From Candidatus Nanoarchaeia archaeon (GTDB taxonomy: Archaea; Nanoarchaeota; Nanoarchaeia; SCGC-AAA011-G17; JAFCDX01): a stretch of DNA of 7,194 bases. A model generated the notes under the pieces. That model saw only the letters and a program-made list of their open reading frames with translations. It was not told the DNA's origin and ran no database searches. This document shows positions 1 to 5,124 of this stretch, piece after piece. The position numbers and the translations under genes are program-made. How positions within the stretch are numbered: position 1 is the stretch's first letter; each line of letters begins with the position of its first letter. The stretch is from contig JAQUND010000080.1 in assembly GCA_028717785.1 (NCBI GenBank), positions 1 through 7,194 on the forward strand, in the 5' to 3' direction.

Positions 1-2
1 AA

Positions 3-629
3 ATGGATCCTTGGGATATTGATATCTCGATACTAACAAAAAGATATCTTGAAACACTAAAAACAATAAAAGAGGAACATTTTTTTATATCAGGTAAAGT
101 CGTACTAGCTGCAGCTATATTATTAAAAATAAAATCTGAAAAATTACTAACTGAAAATATTGCTAATTTAGATCAACATTTATTCTCTCAAGGTGAAACA
201 GAAGAATATAATGATTTTGATGAAAATTTAGAAAAAATAAAATTACTTGATACTCCAAAATTAACCATTAATACTCCATTAGCAAGAAAAAGAAAAGTTT
301 CTTTAAATGATTTGATGGGTGCTTTACAAAGAGCTTTAGAAGTAGATAAAAGAAGAACTTTAAAAAAATTAAGAGAAGAAGAGCATTTGTCTAGAGTAAA
401 AATACCTGAAAAAGGCATTGACATTTCAATATTAATTAAAGATCTTTATACTAAAATACTTGGTTTCTTTAGTAAAAAACCTACACTAACTTTTTCTGAA
501 TTAGTTGGAACTGATAAAAAAGAAGATAAAATAATGACTTTTATTCCAATGTTACATTTAGTTAATAATGGAAAAATAGATATAGATCAAAAAGAACATT
601 TTGGTGAAATAGATATTTCAAAATTATGA
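3..629 (+). CDS. scpA: Segregation and condensation protein ScpA (kleisin), 5' end cut by the window
   Basis: ScpA is the kleisin that bridges the head domains of an SMC dimer in the chromosome-organising condensin complex. The visible part opens with a PWDIDI motif (residues 3-8) and continues with ISGKVVLAAAILLKIKSE (about 29-46), both hallmarks of the ScpA N-terminal SMC-binding region. Residues 160-208 form the C-terminal winged-helix domain, with FSELVG, a leucine-rich helix and the ending FGEIDISKL. The acidic middle (about 50-100) is the usual poorly conserved linker. In family members 10-20 residues precede PWDID, so the ATG at position 3 is probably internal, the real start lies upstream, and this copy is partial. 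Its TGA overlaps the next ATG (ATGA at 626-629), so the two genes are likely co-transcribed and translationally coupled. Family assignment is secure from sequence motifs. Confidence 0.92.
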   Translation: MDPWDIDISILTKRYLETLKTIKEEHFFISGKVVLAAAILLKIKSEKLLTENIANLDQHLFSQGETEEYNDFDENLEKIKLLDTPKLTINTPLARKRKVSLNDLMGALQRALEVDKRRTLKKLREEEHLSRVKIPEKGIDISILIKDLYTKILGFFSKKPTLTFSELVGTDKKEDKIMTFIPMLHLVNNGKIDIDQKEHFGEIDISKL

Positions 630-1009
630 AAAAAGTTATAACTTGGGGTAAATTTGATAGATTACATAAAGGACATATTTCTTTTTTAAAAAATGCTAAA
701 AAGTTAGGTATATTATATGTTATTATTGTTTCTAGCAAATCTAAATGTTATAAAAATTGTATTAAAAATTCAGATTTAATAAGAAAGAAAAATTTACTAA
801 AATTAAAATTTATAGAAGATGTTTTCATTACTAAATCTTTTAATGAAGGAATAAAATATATTATTAAATTAAGTCCGGATATTTATGTATTTGGACATGA
901 TCAAAAAGTAAGTAAAATTAAAAATTATTTATCTAAAAATAAGTGTTTTCCTAAATATAAAAGATTAAAAGTTTATAATAAAGGAATACATAATAAAGAT
1001 TTATTTTAA
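626..1009 (+). CDS. Cytidylyltransferase-like (HxGH) nucleotidyltransferase, divergent
   Basis: A 127-aa protein of the nucleotidyltransferase superfamily that includes glycerol-3-phosphate cytidylyltransferase and archaeal FAD synthetase RibL. The N-terminus reads WGKFDRLHKGHISFL, with the HxGH signature at residues 14-17. A GHDQ segment (90-93) follows PDIYVF, in the place where RibL-type enzymes have a G-x-D-Q motif. The stretch around R53 (SDLIRKKNLLKL) occupies the place of the conserved EEQR helix. The usual T of G-T-F-D is K9, and the C-terminal ISSTR/STS-type signature that closes the active site is not recognisable; the protein ends in NKGIHNKDLF. It is very rich in Lys and Ile. FAD synthetase is the closest functional guess, but substrate and activity are open. 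It overlaps scpA by ATGA and has no Shine-Dalgarno site. Confidence 0.8.
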   Translation: MKKVITWGKFDRLHKGHISFLKNAKKLGILYVIIVSSKSKCYKNCIKNSDLIRKKNLLKLKFIEDVFITKSFNEGIKYIIKLSPDIYVFGHDQKVSKIKNYLSKNKCFPKYKRLKVYNKGIHNKDLF

Positions 1010-1015
1010 TTTGTA

Positions 1016-1031
1016 ATTACTCAATAGTAAT
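1016..1031. repeat. Inverted repeat upstream of a TATA box
   Basis: ATTACT-CAAT-AGTAAT has perfect 6-bp arms around a 4-nt spacer. It abuts the TATA box of the gene at 1062, where a factor could interfere with TBP/TFB binding. Function is inferred. The DNA is AT-rich, so a chance origin is possible. Confidence 0.35.
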
Positions 1032-1040
1032 ATTTAAATA
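1032..1040 (+). promoter_or_regulatory. TATA box of the 1062 gene
   Basis: ATTTAAATA is centred 26 nt before the ATG at 1062. With archaeal TBP/TFB spacing, transcription should begin at or next to the start codon, giving a leaderless mRNA. The box separates this gene from the scpA pair. Confidence 0.7.
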
Positions 1041-1061
1041 CTAATCAATACAATTTAGGTT

Positions 1062-1445
1062 ATGAAAGAATTACATATAATTGTTCATGAAGAGGCAGTA
1101 GAAGCTTATGCTGATTTAGGTTTATCTACTGCAAAAGAAGTATTAAAAAAACTTCAAGAAATTAAATCCTCCCAAAATTATTTAGAAATATCTGAGTTTA
1201 AAAATCCAAATAAATTACATTCTGATATGCCTAATCCTTCAGAAGATTTAGAAATAATTGTCTCTGGAGGTTATACAAAAACTTGTTGTACTATGCAATT
1301 ATTTGCATTAAAAAAAGCAGGTTACAATGCTAGATTTCATCCTACTGCTTGTTGTCCTGGACAAGGATCACTTGGTTCAATAATGATGAAAGAAATTTTA
1401 GAAGAATACCCAAATTTTTTTGAAGGTCTCCTAAGTTTACGTTAA
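1062..1445 (+). CDS. Small protein resembling the C-terminal half of isochorismatase-type cysteine hydrolases
   Basis: A 127-aa soluble protein that I cannot assign firmly. Residues 65-98 read IIVSGGYTKTCCTMQLFALK, then KAGYNARF and HPTACC. This pattern (hydrophobic strand, G-x-x-T-x-x-C, helix with A-L, A-G-Y, strand, then A-C) matches the catalytic-cysteine segment of isochorismatase/nicotinamidase hydrolases, with C75 as the candidate nucleophile. The family's N-terminal Asp strand and the catalytic Lys loop are not obvious, and the protein is shorter than a normal hydrolase (about 180-200 aa). It could be a minimal relative, a cysteine-pair redox or metal protein (C75-C76, C97-C98), or unrelated. 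It has its own TATA box and converges on hisS with 5 nt between the stops. Confidence 0.75.
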   Translation: MKELHIIVHEEAVEAYADLGLSTAKEVLKKLQEIKSSQNYLEISEFKNPNKLHSDMPNPSEDLEIIVSGGYTKTCCTMQLFALKKAGYNARFHPTACCPGQGSLGSIMMKEILEEYPNFFEGLLSLR

Positions 1446-1449
1446 AAAA
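1444..1449 (-). terminator. Oligo-T termination signal after hisS
   Basis: Just beyond the hisS TAG (1451-1453, minus strand) the minus strand reads TTTTTT. T-runs terminate archaeal RNA polymerase without needing a hairpin. The run overlaps the stop codon of the converging gene, showing how tightly the two 3' ends are packed. The call rests only on the T-run. Confidence 0.4.
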
Positions 1450-1450
1450 T

Positions 1451-2650
1451 CTATTTTAATTTCTTTATAATTCCAGTTAAAGCAAAATAAGATTCTTTTC
1501 CAGTTTTCATATCTCTTAATTTGAATTTTTTCTTCTTAATTTCTTCTTTTCCAACAAAGATTACATTTTGTATATTATAAGAATTAGCATATTCCATTGC
1601 TTTTGATATTTTACCAAACATTATACTACAAGAAATATTACTTTCACGTAATTTTTTAATTAAATTAATAGATTCTTTATCTTCATTAAGGGAAATAATT
1701 AAAACTTTTGTTGGTTCTGGTTTAATATCAACAATTTCTGAAATTCTATCAAGACCAAAGGAAATACCCACCGCTGGAATTTCTCTATTCAAGTACTTTC
1801 CAACTACTTTATCATATCTTCCACCAGCAGTTATTGTAAATTTAGCTTTTTCACTTTTAATTTCCCATACATTTCCAGTATAATAAGAAAAACCACGAGC
1901 TAAACTTGGAATAAATTCAACTTTAATCTTATAATTATTACATAAATTCATTAATTCTTTTAATTCAGAAGCCCCTTCAAAATTATTCTTAACAAAGTAA
2001 TCTATATCTTTTTTAAATAATAAAAATAATTTATCTGTTTTTTCTTTATTTGCTAATTTAGAAATATTATTTTTAACTTCTTCTAAAGGTAATTTATCTA
2101 GTTTATCTACTTCTCTTATTACTGAACTAATTTCACTAATATTCAAACTTTTAATAATAGAATTTAGTAATTTTCTGTTATTTATTTTTATATTAACTTT
2201 AATTTTTAATTCATTAAAAATATCATTTGCTAGAGCTAAACATTCAGCATCTGCACTAATATTTGAATCCCCTATTATGTCAACATCACATTGAGTAAAT
2301 TCTCTATATCTTCCAGGTTTAGCAGGTTCATCTCTAAAAACACTTCCAATTTGATATCTTTTAAAAGGTAATTTAATTGTAGAATTTTCTTTAAAGATTC
2401 TTGCTAATTGTCCTGTAAATTCATATCTTAAAGCAAGTTTTCTTTGTCCTTTATCTTGTAATTTAAATATATCAGAAACAACTTCATCTTCTGAAGATTT
2501 TAGTAATTCTTCGTATTCAATAGAAGGAGTTTCAATAGGAGAAAAACCATAAAGAATAAATTTATTTTCAATTATTTCTTTTAATTTCTTTCTTTTAAGC
2601 GCTTCAAGACTTAAAATATCTCTAAAACCCTTAACTGTCTCTATCACCAT
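1451..2650 (-). CDS. hisS: Histidyl-tRNA synthetase
   Basis: A class II aminoacyl-tRNA synthetase that charges tRNA-His in the cytoplasm. At 399 aa it is near the usual length of about 410-430. The catalytic core starts with KGFRDI (7-12). LRYEFTGQLAR (74-84) is followed by motif 2, FRDEPAKPGRYREF (105-118), in its archaeal form. The histidine-specific motif ARGFSYYTG covers 251-259, and GGRYD (276-280) leads into motif 3, GISFGLDRI (295-303). A helical insertion lies between about 160 and 235, and the anticodon-binding domain runs from about 315 to the end. The start is supported by a TATA box about 29 nt upstream. No catalytic residue is visibly missing. The tRNA gene some 500 nt away (3163-3282) is read here as its substrate, tRNA-His. 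Confidence 0.97.
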   Translation of the reverse strand: MVIETVKGFRDILSLEALKRKKLKEIIENKFILYGFSPIETPSIEYEELLKSSEDEVVSDIFKLQDKGQRKLALRYEFTGQLARIFKENSTIKLPFKRYQIGSVFRDEPAKPGRYREFTQCDVDIIGDSNISADAECLALANDIFNELKIKVNIKINNRKLLNSIIKSLNISEISSVIREVDKLDKLPLEEVKNNISKLANKEKTDKLFLLFKKDIDYFVKNNFEGASELKELMNLCNNYKIKVEFIPSLARGFSYYTGNVWEIKSEKAKFTITAGGRYDKVVGKYLNREIPAVGISFGLDRISEIVDIKPEPTKVLIISLNEDKESINLIKKLRESNISCSIMFGKISKAMEYANSYNIQNVIFVGKEEIKKKKFKLRDMKTGKESYFALTGIIKKLK

Positions 2651-2674
2651 CTTGTTAATTAGAATAAATGGAAT

Positions 2675-2684
2675 TATTTAAATA
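2675..2684 (-). promoter_or_regulatory. TATA box of hisS
   Basis: TATTTAAATA (the same on both strands) is centred about 29 nt upstream of the hisS ATG, predicting a leader of zero to a few nucleotides. It is one half of a divergent promoter pair with the gene at 2783. Confidence 0.6.
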
Positions 2685-2713
2685 TATTTATTAGTAAAAT
2701 AGAAATTATATTA

Positions 2714-2727
2714 TGATTATGTAATCA
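2714..2727. repeat. Perfect inverted repeat in the divergent promoter region
   Basis: TGATTA-TG-TAATCA is a 14-bp dyad with perfect 6-bp arms. It lies about 26 nt upstream of the TATA box of the gene at 2783 and about 30 nt upstream of the hisS TATA box. This is a plausible site for a dimeric regulator acting on either gene. Function is inferred. Confidence 0.45.
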
Positions 2728-2736
2728 CTTTAAAGT
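2727..2736. repeat. Second palindrome abutting the first
   Basis: ACTTTAAAGT is a perfect 10-bp palindrome sharing its first base with the end of the preceding dyad. Outer ATC/GAT triplets partly extend it. It ends about 16 nt upstream of the TATA box of the gene at 2783. It is either part of a composite operator or a product of AT-richness. Confidence 0.35.
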
Positions 2737-2752
2737 AGATTTAAAAGAAAAG

Positions 2753-2761
2753 ATTTAAATA
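2753..2761 (+). promoter_or_regulatory. TATA box of the 2783 gene
   Basis: ATTTAAATA is centred 26 nt before the ATG at 2783, so the transcript should start at the start codon. There is no purine-rich ribosome site before this ATG. Confidence 0.7.
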
Positions 2762-2782
2762 TGGCTATTTTTTATTAAAAAT

Positions 2783-3151
2783 ATGATACCTCAAAAAAAA
2801 TTTGATTCTATAAATTCTCCAGTACAAATAAATGTTTGGATAACTTATAATCCAATTTACCAAAAAGAGATTTATTATTATGGATTTTTAAATGAAGATA
2901 ATCGTAAAATATTGGGATATAGTCAAGATAATATTGAAGGAGATTTTATAAAAAATTTAATTGAAAATGGAGATATATTTTTTAATTATATTGAAAATTG
3001 GAGAAAAAAAGTACCAATAATAAACGAAATTCCTAGAAAAGAAATAATTACAGACAATTTTATTCCTGAAAAATATAAAGGAAAATATTATCAAAAGATA
3101 TTAGAACCTTCTGATTTAGAAAAATTAACTAATTTAATAAGAGAAATTTAA
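2783..3151 (+). CDS. Hypothetical protein, 122 aa
   Basis: I do not recognise this protein. It is soluble, with no signal peptide or membrane segment. The first half looks beta-rich and aromatic (INVWITYNPIY at 16-26, then EIYYYGFL at 29-36, then ILGYS). This is followed by an amphipathic stretch GDFIKNLIENGDIFFNYIENW (about 53-73, given here in outline) and a C-terminal helix EPSDLEKLTNLIREI. There are no cysteines and no known catalytic motif. The promoter spacing supports both the start and the reality of the gene, and its AT-rich codon use matches its neighbours. It is divergent from hisS across a region with two palindromes, so it may be regulated. It ends 12 nt before the 3' end of the convergent tRNA gene. 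Confidence 0.75.
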   Translation: MIPQKKFDSINSPVQINVWITYNPIYQKEIYYYGFLNEDNRKILGYSQDNIEGDFIKNLIENGDIFFNYIENWRKKVPIINEIPRKEIITDNFIPEKYKGKYYQKILEPSDLEKLTNLIREI

Positions 3152-3200
3152 AGAATAATAAATGGAGTGGCCGCCGAGATTTGAACTCGGGCGATAACCT

Positions 3201-3214
3201 GTCTGCAGAATATT
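3201..3214 (-). other. Canonical 37/38 tRNA intron, 14 nt
   Basis: The predicted intron is AATATTCTGCAGAC. The precursor forms a bulge-helix-bulge: outer helix AACC/GGTT (the anticodon stem), central 4-bp helix CTGT/GCAG (one G-U pair), 3-nt bulges GGA and ACA. Cutting after the second base of each bulge removes exactly these 14 nt at position 37/38, the commonest archaeal site. The intron is near the short end for archaeal tRNA introns and leaves only a 7-nt inner loop. Confidence 0.7.
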
Positions 3215-3223
3215 CCACAGGGT

Positions 3224-3253
3224 TTCACATTATAATTCAAGATGAATTAATAC
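3224..3253 (-). other. Non-canonical tRNA intron near position 28, 30 nt
   Basis: The strand forms CACA/TGTG as a central 4-bp helix, with 3-nt bulges TAG and AAA. Inside it is a 7-bp hairpin (TAATTCA/TGAATTA, loop TCT). Cutting after the second base of each bulge removes 30 nt within the 5' strand of the anticodon stem and yields TAACC, which pairs perfectly with GGTTA. The exact cut can slide by 1 nt (to 3225-3254) with the same mature product. The outer exon-exon helix is weak, as in relaxed motifs of non-canonical introns. Confidence 0.6.
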
Positions 3254-3307
3254 TATGTGCTACCAGGCTACACCACGGCCACCATAAGAATTAGAACTAA
3301 AAGTCAC

Positions 3308-3315
3308 AATATAAA
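3308..3315 (-). promoter_or_regulatory. TATA box of the tRNA gene
   Basis: The minus strand reads TTTATATT, centred about 29 nt upstream of the mature tRNA 5' end and only a few bases after the stop codon of the gene at 3318. The tRNA therefore probably has its own transcript, although read-through from the upstream operon is possible. Confidence 0.55.
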
Positions 3316-3317
3316 TC

Positions 3318-3917
3318 TTACTTTTCATATTTTTTAGTTTTTTTATAATAATAAATTAAGAAAAAACAAGCTGTTATAGAACCAAGTAAATTAAAAACTA
3401 AATCAAATGCATTATTCAAATAATCTCCAACTTGACTTCCAGCATTCAAAAATATAACCGCAAATAACTCAAATATTTCATTTAAAGCACCTATTCCTAT
3501 AGTTATAAATACTAATACTAAAGATAAAAAAAACCTATTATATTTTATTTTATCATCTAAATAAGGAGACAATAGATTATAAGCAATAAAAGTTGTAACA
3601 AAATAACCTATAAAATGAACTAAATTATCATACCTTATTAAATTTTCAATTATCCAAATATCATATAACCTTATCCCATTAAAAAATAAATGACCTCCAA
3701 GAGTATGTAAAACTGAAATTAATATTAATCCAACAATTAAACTGCTAGTTAATCTAATGTGTTTATAATATAAAACAACTATTACAGTTAAAAGAAACAT
3801 AATAAATGAATAAAATAAAAATTCATAATTATTATCAATAAATGAAGCAATTATAAAAGCAAATGCGTAAATTACAAGAAAATAACTCATAATTTTTATT
3901 CTAGTTTCTTCATTCAT
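3318..3917 (-). CDS. Polytopic membrane protein, DUF2238-like
   Basis: A 199-aa integral membrane protein with about six hydrophobic segments (roughly 9-27, 33-51, 57-79, 98-116, 129-157, 172-191). Conserved-looking polar residues sit within or next to the membrane helices: HTLGGH (71-76), YDNLVH (96-101), NEIFE (146-150) and GDYLNNAFDLVFN (164-176). This pattern of YDxxxH, NExxE and GDxxxNxxD resembles the uncharacterised DUF2238 inner-membrane family; I assign it from memory of that pattern, and no biochemical role is known to me. The acidic and histidine residues could form a metal site or intramembrane active site. It is the last gene of the operon; its ATG overlaps the TGA of the ATPase gene (ATGA), implying coupled expression. 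The charged C-terminal tail (YKKTKKYEK) is likely cytoplasmic. Confidence 0.8.
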   Translation of the reverse strand: MNEETRIKIMSYFLVIYAFAFIIASFIDNNYEFLFYSFIMFLLTVIVVLYYKHIRLTSSLIVGLILISVLHTLGGHLFFNGIRLYDIWIIENLIRYDNLVHFIGYFVTTFIAYNLLSPYLDDKIKYNRFFLSLVLVFITIGIGALNEIFELFAVIFLNAGSQVGDYLNNAFDLVFNLLGSITACFFLIYYYKKTKKYEK

Positions 3918-4690
3918 TTTTTAAATCCGAAGAATCTTAAAAATTTATGTACACCTTTTTGATCTTGTATTTCTTCTTCAAATTGTTTTCCTAAAATATC
4001 TGAAGCTAATTTTTTATAAGCCATAGCAGGTTTACTTTTAGGATATAAATTAATAACTGAAGTCTTTTGTTTTATAGAACTTTTAATAAATTCATTTTCT
4101 GGAACTATAGCTATTACTTTTTTACCAACTATACTTTCTACTTCAGCTAAACTTAATTCACTTTTAGAATTACTAACTCTTGTTAATACTATTCCACGGA
4201 TTGGAATTTTTAAACTTTGAGCTAACTTTACTGTTCTTAATGAATCTGTAGCTGAAGCTAAATCTGGATTTGTTACAATTAAAATTTCATCAGAATTTTT
4301 TATACTATTAACCACATCTGCACCTAAACCAGGAGCATTATCTACAATTATTAATTCTGAATTTTTTTTTAAATCAAAAAATGCATCTTTTAATTTATCT
4401 GGATAAATATCATTTAAATCTTTTAATGCAATACTTGCTGGTAAAACCTTTATACCAGAAGAATGAACATAAACTGCTTCTGTTACATGATTTCTACCTT
4501 TTAGAACATCATTTAGAGTTATAGGAATTTTGGAAAATCCTAAATTTAATCCAAGATTTGGGGCTGTTAAATTAGCATCAAAAAGAGTAACATCTTTACC
4601 GTGTTCCATTAAAGCCATACCTAAATTTATGGCAGTACAGGTTTTACCTGTTCCTCCTTTTCCTGAACAAACTGATATGATATAAGTCAT
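3914..4690 (-). CDS. MinD/ParA-family deviant Walker A ATPase
   Basis: A 258-aa SIMIBI-class ATPase of the MinD/ParA group, which cycles between ATP-bound dimer and monomer to position or regulate partners, often on the membrane. The deviant Walker A KGGTGKT is at 11-17 with both lysines. Switch I region DANLTAPNLGL is at 38-48, and the second conserved Asp box VDNAPGLG at 116-123 (canonical D-x-P-x-G has become D-N-A-P-G). TNPDLASATDS follows at about 140-150. The C-terminus KGVHKFLRFFGFKK (245-258) is a short amphipathic basic-hydrophobic helix after a charged linker, like the membrane-targeting sequence of bacterial MinD. It overlaps the previous gene by TAATG and the next by ATGA. Not a bona fide division-site MinD on present evidence: no MinC or MinE homologue is visible, and the two helical proteins upstream are the likely partners. 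Confidence 0.93.
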   Translation of the reverse strand: MTYIISVCSGKGGTGKTCTAINLGMALMEHGKDVTLFDANLTAPNLGLNLGFSKIPITLNDVLKGRNHVTEAVYVHSSGIKVLPASIALKDLNDIYPDKLKDAFFDLKKNSELIIVDNAPGLGADVVNSIKNSDEILIVTNPDLASATDSLRTVKLAQSLKIPIRGIVLTRVSNSKSELSLAEVESIVGKKVIAIVPENEFIKSSIKQKTSVINLYPKSKPAMAYKKLASDILGKQFEEEIQDQKGVHKFLRFFGFKK

Positions 4691-5124
4691 TATAAATATT
4701 TTTCAACAAATCTTATGAATTCTTTTGTTGTTTCAAAATATTGTTTTAACACATCAACAGTTATTTCTATTGGTTTTTTTTCTGTTGTAATTAAAGTAAT
4801 ATTCTTTTTATATTCCTCTCTACTTGTGTATTCACATTTAACTATTTTTTTAAATAATTTATATTGTTTAATAAAAGATTTAGCACCTTTAATATGTTTA
4901 TCTACAAATTCTGCTCTTTCCATAGGAGAAGCAGGAACATGTTTTATTTTTTTATCTTTTTCTAATTTTTTTAATAATGCTAAAATACAATAGTCATAAG
5001 ATGACATTAACTTTTTAATAACATTTAAGATAACATCACAAGTTCTTGCGTATCTCATACTGATAAAAATTAAATGATCTGCTCTTCTAATTTCGTTTTT
5101 TGCTTCTTCTAGTGCTTCTAACAT
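4690..5124 (-). CDS. Helical protein, paralogue B of a tandem pair
   Basis: A 144-aa, predicted all-helical, basic soluble protein of unknown family. The N-terminal half starts AKNEIRRADHLIFISM (about 8-23), continues with a long helix and ends LLKKLEKDKKI. Its C-terminus is VLKQYFETTKEFIRFVEKYL. Aligned without gaps from ADHL, it shares with the upstream gene product the AK-x5-ADHL start, spaced Leu, Ser, Ala and Lys positions, and the ending K-x-Y-x3-TK-x-FI-x2-V, so the two are paralogues. It overlaps the upstream gene by 7 nt and the ATPase by 1 nt (TAATG). A HEPN-like four-helix fold is possible, but the HEPN R-x4-6-H signature is absent. Inferred role: partner or effector of the adjacent MinD-like ATPase. 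Confidence 0.8.
   Translation of the reverse strand: MLEALEEAKNEIRRADHLIFISMRYARTCDVILNVIKKLMSSYDYCILALLKKLEKDKKIKHVPASPMERAEFVDKHIKGAKSFIKQYKLFKKIVKCEYTSREEYKKNITLITTEKKPIEITVDVLKQYFETTKEFIRFVEKYL

Larger units (their letters stand above)
3163..3282 (-). tRNA. tRNA-His: tRNA-His (anticodon GTG) with two introns
   Basis: The minus strand has a 7-bp acceptor stem (GTGGCCG with CGGCCAC), a D arm (GTGT/GCAC, loop with TGG), a T arm (CCGAG-TTCAAAT-CTCGG) and an encoded CCA at 3163-3165. The centre is 44 nt too long. Removing 30 nt near 3224-3253 and 14 nt at 3201-3214 gives an anticodon stem TAACC/GGTTA with five perfect pairs, loop CTGTGGA, anticodon GTG (3216-3218) and a 4-nt variable loop. 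The mature RNA would be 73 nt plus CCA. A G lies at -1 (3283), as tRNA-His requires. Position 73 is T rather than the usual archaeal C, which would also fit tRNA-Cys; a CTGCAGA loop-like string exists but gives no valid stem with consistent splicing. The tRNA call is secure and the isotype likely. Confidence 0.85.

Noticed and set aside
188..424. Open frame of 78 codons on the minus strand
   Set aside because: It lies wholly inside scpA, whose protein is clearly conserved, has no TATA box at the right distance and its product has no recognisable features.
3224..3256. tRNA-Ser(TGA) or Met(CAT) anticodon within the hairpin
   Set aside because: Triplets after a T exist there, but the flanking bases do not form a 5-bp anticodon stem and no long variable arm is present for Ser. 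The hairpin is better explained as an intron.
3163..3282. tRNA-Cys(GCA) reading, from the CTGCAGA string and T73
   Set aside because: CTGCAGA would need a 5' stem strand pairing with CAGGT. CCCTG gives only four pairs, leaves 9 nt unexplained at the loop edge and yields no bulge-helix-bulge. The His reading gives a perfect stem and a proper BHB at the canonical site. T73 remains unexplained and is reported.
4715..4993. Open frame of 92 codons on the plus strand
   Set aside because: It is antisense to the helical paralogue gene, which is supported by operon overlap and by similarity to its neighbour. The product is the Ser/Phe/Ile-rich type expected from the reverse of AT-rich coding DNA.
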